DNA of 64,000 bases from Caenorhabditis elegans (lineage: Eukaryota; Nematoda; Chromadorea; Rhabditida; Rhabditidae). This document shows, one piece after another, positions 1 through 11,157 of the stretch; the stretch's first letter is position 1, and each line of letters opens with the position of its first letter. The stretch spans positions 2,108,001-2,172,000 of the forward strand of contig NC_003282.8 of NCBI RefSeq assembly GCF_000002985.6, in the 5' to 3' direction. The notes beneath the pieces were generated by a model. It saw nothing but the letters and a program-made list of their open reading frames with translations. It searched no databases and was not told where the DNA came from. The position numbers were made by a program, and so were the translations under genes.

Positions 1-3000
1 TAATTTTCATTTTGGCTGACAGCGAAAAATTTCAACTTTTCAAAGAAATGTCAATTTCTTCAAAATTTTGCTTGAAGTTTTTTTTCCCTCTTTTAAAATT
101 TTTATTATTCTTATTACTAGGTTTTCAAAGTGTTAACAGCGCGTTGCGGTTGCGTCGCGGTCCACTTGCAAAATGGCATTGCTTATAACTTGGCTCAGAG
201 TGGTGCTAATGCTCTGAAACTTTCAGAGCATACTCGGAATGTAATGATGTTTAAAACAAAATGGTAAATTGCACCAAATTCCCGAAAAAGCTCACTTATC
301 CTTCCAATATTCCGCCATCTCTTTTTTATAAGAGTCTCTGACGTCATCAAGGTCCAAAGTGTGATCAATATCTTCTCCAAACCAGCAATTTTCATCGTAG
401 TATGCCTGAATGTTTTAGTGAACATTTACAAAAATTGAGGTTACTGTAGCCCGAAAAATACGCAAACAGCGGGTACCGTAACCCAAAAACAACGAAATTT
501 TACGAAATTTCGAGCTAGAGCTCTAACATTTGGAAGTGAGTGGTGGAAAATGATGGAAAGTTAGAATTTTGTGTTTAAGTGAATAAAAATGGCTGGAAGC
601 TCAAATTTCGTATTAAAAATCTTATCCAAGCAATTTGTAACTTCTAAACTCACCTGACAAGTTGGGAAAACTGGTTCAAAAACTTTATAATATGAAAATC
701 CGAATTCCGTCTGTGACTCTTCAGTGATTCCCTCGTAAAGCGAAAAAAGAAAGTACAAGCATGCATTCCAATGAAATAATACAATACATGACACTGCCAG
801 AAGAATGATTTTAAATGCGCGTGGGAATGTTGTCTGTTGTTGTGTCCGTTGCACAAAATCCATTAGTCGGATTACTGAAATTTTTAAAATTTCGAATTCA
901 AGGCAGAAAAATGAGCCAGTGGAGTTTTTCCATGACCATTTAGGATATACATCAAATTTTTCCGGGCTACTGTCGGCCGAAAAGTACGCAAACACCGAAT
1001 TTGATTTTTTTTTTCATGGTAGACAATTCAAAGTTTTTGTTTCGGTACAAACAATAGCGGGGAATTCACATTTAAAAGGGGAAAAGTGCTAGAAAATGTT
1101 TAATAATTTTTTTGAGATGTTTAAAATATGCAACTTTCCAACAAAAAAATTCAATCAGTGAGTTGTATTTTTCATTGAGGGTTTTTTTTCGAATTCTCTA
1201 TAAAAACCGTTTTTTAGCTCAAATTTTAAATTTTTTGAGTTACTGTAGTTCCAATAGTACGCAAACACCGAACTCTACGCGATTTTGAGCTTGAACTCTA
1301 AAAATTCAGCTGGATACGTAGAACATGTCCAGAAGTTTGATTTCAATAATTAAAATCCATATAAAATTTTTGAAAGTCCTGAAAATTGAGAAAAAAAGGA
1401 TTTAAAAAGGATCCCTCCAAAAATTGCACAGAAGTAAGAACAATAAATTCTGAACTTCCTGTCATTTTTGCATTTCTGAATTTCAAAGCTGTTGCTCAGT
1501 TTTTTAGAATTTCAGGTTACTGTAGCCTCAAAAGTACGCAAACACCGTCTACCGTAACCCGGGAACACTGAATTTAAAATAATTTCGAAAAACAGCTCTG
1601 AAAGCTCAGCTGATTCGATTTAAAAAAATGGCAAGGGTTTTGAATTTTTTATCCAATTAAAAAAAACTCAAAAAAAGAACAAAAATATTCTGATACCTTT
1701 AACAATCCTGATCGTACGGACAAGTGACATAGAATCGTCGAAGAAAAGCAAAAAATCCAATGGTAACAGGCAGAAAATGTCATTTGCCACTTTCAGTTTT
1801 TGGAAAAAGTAGTTTTTTCGAAGTTTCTTCGTGTTTTTGACCTCTTCGCCTTCATGTAGGTATGCTGAAATTTCCTTTTTTTTCAAAAATTAGTATTCTA
1901 TATTTAAAAATAAGGTTTTGACCACTTTTTCTATAGGATCTATAGCTTAAAATCTGAAAATTCGGGTTACTGTAGCTTCGATAGTACCCAGACATTGACT
2001 ACCGTAACCCAATACATACAGCGAATTTTACGCAATTTTAGGCTAGAGTACAGAATATTGACGAGAAAATTAAAATTTGATACTGAAATTATTAGCGGAA
2101 TTTTTTTGAAATTCGAAAATTCTAATTGGTGAAATCAAGTTGCATTATCAATTTTGAACTTTCTGTAGCTCCCTTTTGCGTAAAATCGGATGTATTGGGT
2201 TACTGTAGTCAGTGTTTTCGTACTTTTGAGTCTACAGTAACCCAACAGTTTTCACTTTCAAGCTTTAACTTTAAAGCTTTGAAGCTAGGAGTTAATAATG
2301 CCGGGGGAATTTGTTTTATTTTCCAATTAAGAAATTAATTTATAAATCATTTACTATATATAAAGCGCGTGTCCTTCTGTCCCTATGTAGTTTGATCTCT
2401 GATCAGAGCAACGAAATTTTGGGAAACCTTATGCTAAATGCTAAATGCGCAGCAGACATCGATCGAGGTCCGCGATAGACACCGTATATCTAATGTGTTT
2501 TCTCAAAAAAGTCGGGGGCCGCGCCGTAGGTGCGGTCCACGGCTGGTTAAAAATAATACGGAAAAAAAACTCACTCAACCTTGATTGCACAAAAATATCG
2601 ACAATAAATACCATATCAAACATCACATTCAAAAATATCCAATTCCAAAAATATTGAGTTTTTATGTCGGCAAATATGAAAATAACCATTGCAAACATAT
2701 TGTACATTACTCCAAAAGACACGAAAAATGACCAAATGTAATAGTATTTTGAGTTGAATGGCACGTAGAAGTACAGTAGTCGGCTGAACAATTATTTTAG
2801 AAATTTTGGAAATTGTTTTAACCCAAACCCAAAGTTTTCAAAGCTCTAGCACAAAAAGGCGTAAAATTCTGTCTTTCTGGGTTTCGTTAGTCTGTGTTTG
2901 CGTACTTTTTGGACTACAGTAACCCAAAAAATCGAATCAAACATTTTTGCCACTTTTCCTTTTTAAATTTGAATTCTGCACTATTTTTTGCTTGTAAACC

Positions 3001-3408
3001 CAAAAATTTCAACTGTCTACCTTGAAATTGCGTCAATTTCGGTGTTTGCGTACTTTTGGTGCTACAGTAACCCAGAAGTTTTAATTTTTTTTTAACTTTG
3101 GGCTAAGCACCCAGTAAAAAGTTTGCCAGGGGTAGTTTTTTTTTGTCGTGAATTTGAATTTTTTAATGAAAAATTTAAGAAAAATATCAACTTACTGAAA
3201 AGAATCGTGCAAAATATCCTTGCAAATAGTCCATCCCGATGGGTAAATGTCAAATGATTCCAACTCTTCATCTTCTAAATATTTTTCAACAACCTGGAAT
3301 CAAAATTTAAAATTTGGAATAATTCAGGCCCCGCCCTTTTTATACTTCATACTGCGAAATATCAATATCCAGGAGACTTTCCGAGTCGGAAACCTCTGCA
3401 GACGACAT
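1..3408 (-). CDS. cng-3: Cyclic-nucleotide-gated ion channel, N-terminal part (continues past left edge)
   Basis: Exons on the minus strand, in reading order: 3408-3346, 3293-3196, 2783-2575, 1864-1697, 874-654, 405-296 and 15-1 (partial). All phases join without a stop and give about 294 residues. The start ATG opens an acidic N-terminus (MSSAEVSDSESLL). Hydrophobic segments follow the S1-S5 pattern: S1 and S2 in the third exon, S3 in the fourth (CLLPLDFLLFF), an S4 with spaced Arg/Lys (SLVRTIRIVK, continuing VIRLMDF), and S5 in the fifth (LFHWNACLYFL). The WFGED loop before the pore is typical of CNG alpha-type subunits. The pore, C-linker and cNMP domain lie outside the window. The family forms plasma-membrane cation channels opened by cGMP or cAMP. 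Introns are packed with the TACGCAAACACCG repeat. The symbol comes from family plus remembered synteny with glb-7; the CNG family call is firmer than the paralogue name. Confidence 0.82.
425..3110. repeat. TACGCAAACACCG / CTACAGTAACC dispersed repeat, about eight copies in cng-3 introns
   Basis: Copies of a short module (TTACTGTAGC followed by AAAGTACGCAAACACCG, or its reverse complement) occur near 440-490, 935-995, 1240-1290, 1515-1560, 1965-2015, 2195-2245, 2885-2935 and 3040-3075. The same family recurs at 14500-14615, 15375-15425, 15535-15570, 15725-15770 and 49820-49970. Many copies are imperfect palindromes centred on the TACTGTAG/CTACAGTA pair. They interrupt every large intron of this gene and no exon. 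Confidence 0.8.
2355..2547 (-). repeat. Interspersed repeat in a cng-3 intron, ACCAGCCG...TATATATA family
   Basis: Read on the minus strand, it begins ACCAGCCGTGGACCGCACC and ends in TATATATA. Related termini occur at 5722-6456, 19826-20076 and near 28612. It lies immediately downstream of the donor at 2574 and carries a GC-rich block unlike its surroundings. The structure could suggest a Helitron- or MITE-like element, but I cannot assign a class. Confidence 0.6.
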
Positions 3409-3946
3409 GTAAATCGATAATTTTTTTGAAAAGAAAATGAGAAATATGAGGGTATTCAGGTAAGGAAAATCCAAATCCGGGTGGCGACGGAGGGGGATAA
3501 TCTACCTATTCATAGGGATAAGATTTGTGGAGAAGAGGAGAGAGCTCAGAGTGGGCTCAAAAATAGTGAAAAGCTATTTGACGCTTTAAATTTTAAGTTA
3601 ACCATGGCTGAATTTCAGGAAAAAAACTTATTATTAGTCGTGTCCCGCTGCAAAAACCTAAACAGTTAAAAATCTAATTTTGATATCATTCAGGACAATG
3701 CTGGCTTCAAATTGAAAATGTTGGGCCTTGTCACGACACACATATCTCGCTACAGTAACCTTCGTGGTAAGACCCAATTTTTTTAATATGAATCAAAGTA
3801 GGTCATGATTATACTGAAATTCAGGTTCTCGACGACCTGAAAAAGGCGGCTAAAAATTTAAAAATCTGGAAAAAAAATTATAGAAGAAAAACTGCGTTTA
3901 AAGTTTATTACATGAATTGGGAAAAAATTGAAAAAAATGCATTAAT
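3409..3946. other. Intergenic: cng-3 upstream region, with a hairpin-repeat copy
   Basis: Upstream of the cng-3 start and downstream of the next minus-strand gene. A copy of the 'gggtctc/cgtgg ... tcatgattatac' hairpin family sits at about 3720-3840. A TTTATT (AATAAA on the minus strand) at 3904-3909 is the likely poly(A) signal of the gene ending at 3947. I see no gene here. Confidence 0.6.
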
Positions 3947-5354
3947 TCACAAAACCTTTCCCAATTGAATTTCGTACAACCAGTCGAATCCCAATTTTGG
4001 ACGAATCCCAACATAAACACTGCACCAGGCGTCCTCAACCAAGAATACACTGGCATTCAGATGGGTGTTCGGATCGTTGTAATCGACCTGCAAGTTATTC
4101 GTTACGAGACCCAAATGACCGGGTACTGTACTGATAGTGAGACTGTAGGGGTGCAATAAGAAAAGATACAGTACGGTACGGTAGGGGTACGCAACAGGGC
4201 TTGGAATTTTTCGGTTTTTTTTTTTGGTTTTTCGAAAGTTTCAGTTTTTTGTTTTTTTATATTTTTTGGTTTTTTAAAAACTTCAATTTTTTGTTTTTTT
4301 TTTTTTTTTGGTCCAAAATTTTTTTTTGGTCCCAGCCCTGGTACTCAAGGGGTACGGTAGAGATACAGTAGGAATATGGTTCACAGAATTTGCCCAACTT
4401 GGAGTACAGTAATCGCCCAATCTAGTTGAGTGGTTTTTTGAATATCCTGAGCCACAACTGACGGTTGATTTGATTTAAGCGCAGATTCGATGACCTGCAA
4501 AAGGTAGATCAAAAAATTTTGGATTTGAGTAGAATTTCGAAACTTTGAAACTTTATGGAATATCAAATGTGCACTGGTTTTCAAATTTTTTTTAACTGGG
4601 AACTATACAAGAAATACTTTTTTTTCAATTTTAATTTTTCAAATTTTGGCAAAACTCCAATCTGGAATAGGTCAGCTAAAGGTATACCTTATAAGACCGA
4701 AATATTCAAATTTTTTAAATGAAAATATTTTTACCATATTCTGCAAAGTTTCATTCAAACAAATTGCGAAGCAGTACACTACTCCAGTATTATTGTTCAC
4801 ACATCCATTCTGGGAGCCCAAGTTTTCTGAAAATGAGTGCTCCACTGATTCGGGAGCCAATACTTCACTTCCCAAGTCGATATGATATGCAACGTGGGCA
4901 GTTTTTTGATCGTGGTTACCCTGAAAACAAGTTGATTGCCCCTTAAAGTTTAAAGGCGCATACACTACCTCTATGCAAAAACTTGTCCCATTTGTTGGAT
5001 GACCTGCAGTTGCGTACTCGAGAATGCCAGTGCCATTTGTGCTGAGCCAACTTGGCGGCGCTGAGGACAGGACACATTTTCCTGGAAACAAAAATCGAAT
5101 TTCGTGGCGAGACCTAACAATGTGAATTTTTTCAAATTGGTAGCAAAGTAGTCAAGTTTATATTCAAAGTTAGGTAAGCTCTCATTGAGAGCAATTGGAG
5201 TCCCGCCACGAAAACCATTTTAATTTCGTGCCGGGACCCAAAAATTATTTATGCTTTTGATCAACTTTTTAAATATACCTATATTTCCACTTGTTTGGAC
5301 TGCAAAACTAAGAATAATTGTTAAATATAGACGCAAATATGCGAAATTTGCCAT
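3947..5354 (-). CDS. Secreted protein of unknown, probably nematode-specific, family
   Basis: Exons on the minus strand: 5354-5279, 5081-4969, 4920-4735, 4494-4399 and 4087-3947. They join to 203 residues. The first exon encodes a hydrophobic signal peptide (LYLTIILSFAVQTSG). The mature part has about seven cysteines and several N-glycosylation sequons (NGT, NNT, NET, NAS), which suggests a secreted, disulphide-bonded protein. Between the second and third exons lies a 48-nt GTAGTG...TTTTCAG intron that is in frame and stop-free; retaining it would add 16 residues. The intron 4398-4088 carries a hAT-like MITE. A minus-strand AATAAA lies about 40 nt after the stop. I do not recognise a named domain. 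The gene's existence is well supported by splice sites and phase; its function is unknown. Confidence 0.7.
4195..4340. mobile_element. hAT-like MITE with CAGGGCTTGG / CCCAGCCCTG ends
   Basis: The termini are CAGGGC at the left and the inverted GCCCTG at the right. The 8-bp flanks GTACGCAA and GTACTCAA match at 7 of 8 positions, as expected for a hAT target-site duplication. The interior is T/G-rich (ggttttt runs). A second copy with its own 8-bp duplication lies at 34716-35067. It sits in an intron of the secreted-protein gene. Confidence 0.7.
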
Positions 5355-5721
5355 TTTCAGACAATCCGGAAAATTATATGATACAGTGAAAGTAACTGAC
5401 GATGAAAAAAAAAATTAGTGATAAGGGTTTCTGTTATCAGTGAGCTAATTTCAATTAACACTGATCATAGAACAGAGTAGGAACTCTTATGCTAATGGTA
5501 AAAGTAAAAAGTTTTACAAAAAATTGAAAATTTTTGGGTCCCCCATCGAGAATTGCTATAGTTTTTGTGGCGATGAAAAATAGAATTTTAAAAAAACCAG
5601 AAAATTTTATTTTTCGGAAACATTTTTCAATTTAGCTCTTTTTTTCAAAAAATAAAAAATGTCAATTTTTTATTTAGGATTTATTTATTTTTTCAGTTTT
5701 TGAAATATTTTTCTATGAGAT
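5355..5721. other. Intergenic, AT-rich, upstream of the secreted-protein gene
   Basis: Low-complexity AT-rich DNA. It presumably holds the promoter of the minus-strand gene starting at 5354. I see no conserved element or coding sequence. Confidence 0.5.
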
Positions 5722-6456
5722 ACCAGCCGATGACCGCGCCTCCGGCACCACAACAATTCCAGAATTTTCACGAATTTTCTCGAATTTTCCAGAAGTTTCT
5801 AGAACATTCCAGAACTTTCTCGAATTTTTCAGAAGCTTCTAGAAAATTCCAGAATTTTTTTTCGATTTTTCCAGAAGGTTCTAGAACATTCCAGAATTTT
5901 CTCGAATTTTTCAGAAGGTTCTAGAGCTTTCCAGAATTTTCCAGAAGGTTCTGGAACATTCCAAAAGTTTCCCGAAGTTTCCAATTTCCCTTCCAAAGAC
6001 GGAAAGTCAATTTTTCCAAACTACAGTAATCCTATAGTACTCCTACAGTACCTCTACAGTACTACTACAGTACCCCGACCATATCCTACCACTAACCCCA
6101 AACCTATATCTCTTCAAAAGACAAAAACTCAATTTTTCCTAAACTACAGTAATCCTACAGTACTCTTACAGTACCTCTTCAGTACTACTACAGTACCCCG
6201 ACCATATCCCACCACTAACCCAAAACCTATATCTCTTCAAAAGACAAAAACTCAATTTTTCCTAAACTACAGTAATCCTACAGTACTCCTACAGTACCTC
6301 TACAGTACAACTACAGTACCCCGAACATATCCCACCACTAACCCCAAACTAATATCCCTCCAACAGCCGAAAACGCCTTGCCTTTGTAAGCTATGACGTC
6401 ACAGACTACAAACTACGGAACAAACGGAATTATTTTTTTATATATAGGTAATGATA
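5722..6456 (+). repeat. Interspersed repeat copy with TTCCAGAA body and ACAGTA tandem block
   Basis: It starts ACCAGCCGATGACCGCGCC and ends near ATATATAGGTAATGATA. The first part (5750-5990) is an imperfect array of 'ttccagaattttctcgaa'. The second part (about 6005-6345) is three tandem units of roughly 120 bp rich in CTACAGTACTC and ending in 'ccccgaccatatcccaccactaa' blocks. A nearly identical copy, with one unit fewer, lies at 27948-28612. Terminal similarity links it to 2355-2547 and 19826-20076. Open frames across it are translations of the repeat and not genes. Confidence 0.75.
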
Positions 6457-6672
6457 ACATAACATATTCATTTACAGAAATTTTTTGGAAATTCTCGATA
6501 ATTCTCATTTTTAAATACACTTTTTCATCAAATTCTCCTTCAAACACACGCCTCCAACGCCCCTACACCCACTACACCTGCCTCCCACTAGTTGCCATGA
6601 CAACCGCGCTCCACTGAGAAATGCCGATTTTTCTCCCATTTCCTGACTCAAACATTCAGTTTTCGAATAAAA

Positions 6673-7625
6673 ATGCTCACTTGGAGCACATCAGCCACGT
6701 CATCAAAGCCAACACTTCGTGGAAAAATTCCAAATTCGAAGGCAGCTGAGGAGTTTCTGGATTCATGGGATAACGCGGTTTTCGATGGGAAAAGTACTGG
6801 TGGTGGGTGGCTTTTTTTTTGAAAATAGTAATGTATATTTTAAAATAATGCAAAATGGAAAAAGTAGCTATAAAATGTTGAAGTTTTTTTTGAAAAGGTT
6901 TTTTTGGAAATTTTCTAAATCTTGATAATTAAAATGTTTTTTTTTTATTTTCCGCGTTACTAGCTACAAAATATATAAAAAGTATGACTAAGTTTGCTTG
7001 AGTTACAAAAAAAATTATATTCCCAAAATTTTGAAATGTTCAAAAACTTAAGAAAATTCGAAAACTTTGGAGAACTTCCGCAAATTTTAAATTCGAAAAA
7101 ATGCAAAAATATTCACTAAGAATATCTTATAAAAAATGTTTGCAAATTGTTTTTTAAATATTCCGAAAATGCGAAAAATCAGAAAAAAAACTATAAAGTT
7201 TCATACAATTCAAAAAATAAAAAAAAGAGCAAAATTGAAATATTTTCCAAAATTCCAAAAAAAAAAAAACAAGAATACAAACCTTCAAAAAATTATACTC
7301 AACTTAAAGCCCCTGACAGGCTGAATTCGAACATTAAATTAAATTTCATTTAAATTCTAAAATTTCCAAATTCAGACCCCGAATTGGACCGAGAAGCATC
7401 ACTATGGAGGGACAAATTTCCTCATTTAAGGATTACCGGATCCCGTTTTGAATCTCAGAAAGTGACGGTAATAAGAATTTTTACTGAAAACTGGAAATCC
7501 TAAATTTTCAGCACCCCATCCCAGTTGACAGCTTGAGCTTTCAAAAATCAATAATTCAACACTCCAAGTCTGCAAACGCAATTCGGGAAAAACTACCAAA
7601 AATTGATAACTTCAAGAAAAAATGA
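6673..7625 (+). CDS. Small three-exon gene, protein of unknown function (108 aa)
   Basis: Exons 6673-6793, 7376-7467 and 7512-7625 join in phase to 108 residues. A TTCAG acceptor about 17 nt before the ATG could be a trans-splice site. The first exon ends at an AAAA|GTACTG donor, and the last two exons have clean TTCAG acceptors separated by a typical 44-nt intron. The protein is hydrophilic, without signal peptide or membrane segment, with an acidic/aromatic stretch (AAEEFLDSWDNAVFDGK) and a basic C-terminus (KIDNFKKK). Codon content is less AT-biased than the flanks. I do not recognise the family, and each exon is short, so the model could be incomplete. The upstream DNA to 6457 is ordinary intergenic sequence. 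Confidence 0.55.
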
Positions 7626-9610
7626 ATTAATTTTTCAGAAATTTTTTTATTTTAAAAAACTTTTTTTTCCATTTTGTAGGGCATATTTTAAATTATAGAT
7701 CTGCCGAAAAAGTTGGTAGAATTGAACTATCACCCGATATATATTTGTTGCCTATTCTCTAAAAATTTTCTCCTTTCACTTCTGTTTCCCCTTTTTCCAT
7801 ATACATTTTCTGAAAAGTGCACCATGTTTTCTAATTTCTTCTTCGGCTTCATCTCTTCCTCTCCTCATTCGATTCATTTCAAAACGGAACCGGAAAACCC
7901 CGCAACCACCGCTTTTTAATTAGCCAACGGAATTAGTGAGCAGCCTTCGCGGAGTGGGGATTACGTGCTCATTTGAAAAATTGATGACGTGGCAATCTGG
8001 AAAAAAAGTATACTGGAAATTGTTTTCATGTTTTTCAAGTTAAAAGAGGAGACAAAAACATTAGGCTTATGGAAGAGAAGAAATGACTTAATTTTTTTGA
8101 TCTTTGCAGTTGTAAAGTGTAAAGATCCGACGAACGAAGTAAAAAATTATTCAGAGCCTTCCAAAAAGTTTTTGAAACGTTTTGAGATTGATTTTTATTA
8201 TTACTGAAATTTTTAGAAAGTTCGTGGAAACTTCTGGAATGATTCGAAGTGGAAATGGAATGGCTTCAAAAGTTTTCAAAAAGTTCGGGACATTTATGAA
8301 TATTTCCAGAAAGGTATAAAAAGTCCTGAAATCTCTGAAATTTTCTGGAACTTCCTTCATACGTTTGGAAATTCCCTAAGTATTTTTAAGGCTTTGAGAA
8401 AGTTATAGGAATTTCTGGGACTATTGGAAAGTCTTGGCAATTTCTTAATCTAACCTTCTATTAATTTAAACTTCTAAGACTTTCCAATAATTTTCAGAAA
8501 ACTCCAGGCGTTTCTAGAACTCCAAAAAAAATTTTCAGAAAACTCCAGGCGTTTGGCAAGGTGCTTAGAATATTTCAAACATCTTCAAAAGCTTCTCACT
8601 ATCCAGAAAATGCCAAAAATTTTCAAGTTTTTAAAGTTTTTCCCGAAATGCCAGCATTTTCCAAAAGCCTAGACAACTATATATAATTTCTCAAAGCATT
8701 AAAAAAAGTTCAGAAAGTTTCAAAACTTATAGAGAAAGTTCCAGAAAACTTAAGCATTTACAGGGAAATACACATAAATGTCTGGAACTTTTACGAAAAT
8801 TCTGGAGCTTTCCTAATAAAAAATATTAAGCGGTTCCAGAACTTTCCAGGATTTTCTACACTTTCCACAAACTTTCTGAATGAAAATTTAGAAAATTGCC
8901 GGTTTGCCGATTTGCCGGAATTGTTTATTTTTGGCAAATTGTCGGTTTACCAATTGGCTGGAAATTTGTATTTTCTGCAAATTGCCGATTAGCCGATTTG
9001 CCGGAAATTTTTATTTTCGGCAAATTGCCGGTTTACCAATTTACCAGAAATTTTCAACTTCGACAATTTGCCGGTTTGCCAATTTGCCGGATATCAATTT
9101 GCCAGAAGTATCTAGAGGTTTTTTTAATGACGGAAACACTTGAAAAGGACACTTTTTGAAATTTTTTTCACAATTTTCAAAAATTGTCGGCAATTGCCGT
9201 TTTTTCGGCAAATTGGCAAACCCTCTATTTGCCGATTCGCCAAAGTTGCCGGAAACTTTCATTTTCGGCAAAATCGATTTACCGCTTGCCCACCGCCCTG
9301 ATTCGAACTATATTTGAAAATTGGCAAAACTTCGACACTTGTCAGTCTACCTGAAAACCTTTTTTCCCTAAAAATTGGTATTTATTTACACAAAAATACC
9401 CTAATATTTGAATTAATTTCACGTGTCTCATTACTATTCCATTCTCGTAATACCAACAAAAAATTCCCGGAATAGAAGGAATTTATATGAAAGGTATAAT
9501 AAGATTCATGTCTTAGTAACTAATACACCACTAGCTTAACCTAGGTGGCACATGATGTATGGGTTAATAATGCCATCATATAGACTAATACCTTCTCTAT
9601 ATAGGATGCT
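7626..9610. other. Gene-poor stretch with degenerate TTCCAGAA and CGGCAAATTGCC repeats
   Basis: From about 8150 to 8890 the DNA is a degenerate, both-strand collection of 'tttccagaa/ttctggaa' motifs like those at 5750-5990. From 8896 to 9290 it carries CGGCAAATTGCCGG units of the minisatellite family seen at 30.6-33.8 kb. That part includes the linker 'gacggaaacactt' found beside the larger arrays. A region near 9420-9600 is non-repetitive but shows no coding potential. No gene is recognisable. Confidence 0.6.
8896..9290 (+). repeat. CGGCAAATTGCC minisatellite outlier copy
   Basis: Diverged units such as 'ttgccggtttgccgatttgccgg' are followed by the 'gacggaaacacttgaaaa' segment that flanks the arrays near 30.9 and 33.6 kb. 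It therefore looks like a degraded copy of the same element. Overlapping short frames here are repeat translations. Confidence 0.7.
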
Positions 9611-10717
9611 TTAAAGGGGGAGTAGAGTTTGTGGGGAAATATATGTTTCTGACTCTAATTGTGCTCCTGATACCGAATATCGATGTGAAAAAAATTAAAA
9701 AAATTTCCCTGATTTTATATTAATTTTTAAAATCCATTGGATGCCTATATGTGAAATTTCAAACGCAAGATTTTCCCGCCAGAGACGCCCCGCCCACGAA
9801 ACCGTGCCGCACGTGTGGGTTTACGAGATTCATTTTTTCCTTCTATTTTTATTTAATTTTATGCCGATTTTTTCCATTTTTTCGCTGTTTTATATCGAAA
9901 ATGTTGTTATTTAGCGTTAATTTATGCATTTTTATTGATAAAAATCAACAATATTCCATGTAAAGTTCCATTTTCAGCACAAAATCGACGGAAAACAAAG
10001 AAAATTACGGCGACACGACGTTTCTAGGAAAAGTGAGCATTTCATTTAAAAAGCATTTTCAAAAAACAATTTAAAAGTGAAAAGCATTCCGTTCGCTAAA
10101 AAATTAGGCCTAAAACATCTTTAAAAAATCAACAGTTTGTCGATTTAGTATTTAAAACTTCAATTTTTGTTTTTTTTGTTATTGTTTTTTCCCAGAAATG
10201 TGATTTTTTATAAATTTTATTGAAAATAAATAGTTTTATAATATATTTATTGGGTTTTTATAAAAAACAATAGTATTACACACGGAATAATGATAAATTT
10301 ATTGTCCATGGTTGCTTCCACCTCGTTTCGCGTCGATTTTGTGCTGAAAATGGAACTTTAATGGAATTTTGTTGATTTTTATCAATAAAAAGGCATAAAT
10401 TAACGCCAAATAACAACATTTTCGATATAAAACAGCGAAAAAATGGAAAAAATCGGCATAAAATTAAATAAAAATAGAAGGAAAAAATGAATCTCGTAAA
10501 CCCACACGTGCGGCACGGTTTCGTGGGCGGGGCGTCTCTGGCGGGAAAATCTTGCGTTTGAAATTTCACATATAGGCATCCAATGGATTTGCGGATTTTA
10601 AAAATTAATATAAAATCAGGGAAATTTTTTTAATTTTTTTCACATCGATATTCGGTATCAGGAGCACAATTAGAGTCAGAAACATACATTTCCCCACAAA
10701 CTCTTCTCCCCCTTTAA
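9611..10717. mobile_element. Palindromic TTAA-flanked element (PALTTAA-like, about 1.1 kb)
   Basis: Two arms of roughly 400 bp in inverted orientation (about 9611-10005 and 10320-10717) are nearly identical, separated by an AT-rich centre. The ends read TTAAAGGGGGAG and CTCCCCCTTTAA, so the element is bounded by TTAA, the target of piggyBac-type transposition. Both arms contain the same open frame, starting MKFQTQDFPARD. Because it is mirrored in each arm and lacks a transposase motif, I do not treat it as a gene. A smaller relative with the 'ccgaatatc..atgtgaaaaaa' motif lies at 27126-27592. Confidence 0.85.
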
Positions 10718-10982
10718 GTTGCCCAGTCATTTAATAACTTGTCTCCTGAATTAATTGCTTTACTTTCTTCTTCTTCATTTTCAGATTATTTTTTCTCAGA
10801 ATCACTTTTCACTCATTTCTTACTCGTCGGACAGGTTTTGAATAGAACCTCATCATTTTCAAGTGAGCCTAACGAATTTTTTCTCTCTTTTTTTTGTCGA
10901 AAATTCACGTCCCATAACGCTTGCGACCAAAAAAATGATGCCCTCAAGGGCTCGGAATGCATTTCTTTTGCCCAATTTTTTG

Positions 10983-11132
10983 TTACATTTTTCCTATCTT
11001 TTTGGTGGAATCTTTTGGAGTTCCGTGTTTCGAACTATCTCCTTCTATTTGTGAAAAATCACACGAAATTCCACTGGGAGTTCGGGACATAAAGCTTTTA
11101 GACTTCCGGCTGTTTTTTGATGGGATTGTCAT
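10983..11132 (-). CDS. Possible short ORF (49 aa), Ser/Lys-rich, uncertain
   Basis: A single open frame begins [14 protein letters not shown] and ends KKIGKM, rich in Ser, Lys and Gly, and less biased to Phe/Leu/Lys repeats than chance frames here. It abuts the telomere-like tract at 11158. No convincing splice acceptor, trans-splice site or poly(A) signal frames it, so it may be chance or a remnant exon. The rest of 10718-11157 shows nothing I can name. Confidence 0.2.
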   Translation of the reverse strand: MTIPSKNSRKSKSFMSRTPSGISCDFSQIEGDSSKHGTPKDSTKKIGKM

Positions 11133-11157
11133 GTTTTGAAAACAACAAATTTTGATA

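Noticed and set aside
9751..10569. Gene encoding MKFQTQDFPARD...
   Set aside because: The frame appears in mirror image in both arms of a TTAA palindrome and has no homologous domain; it is part of the element.
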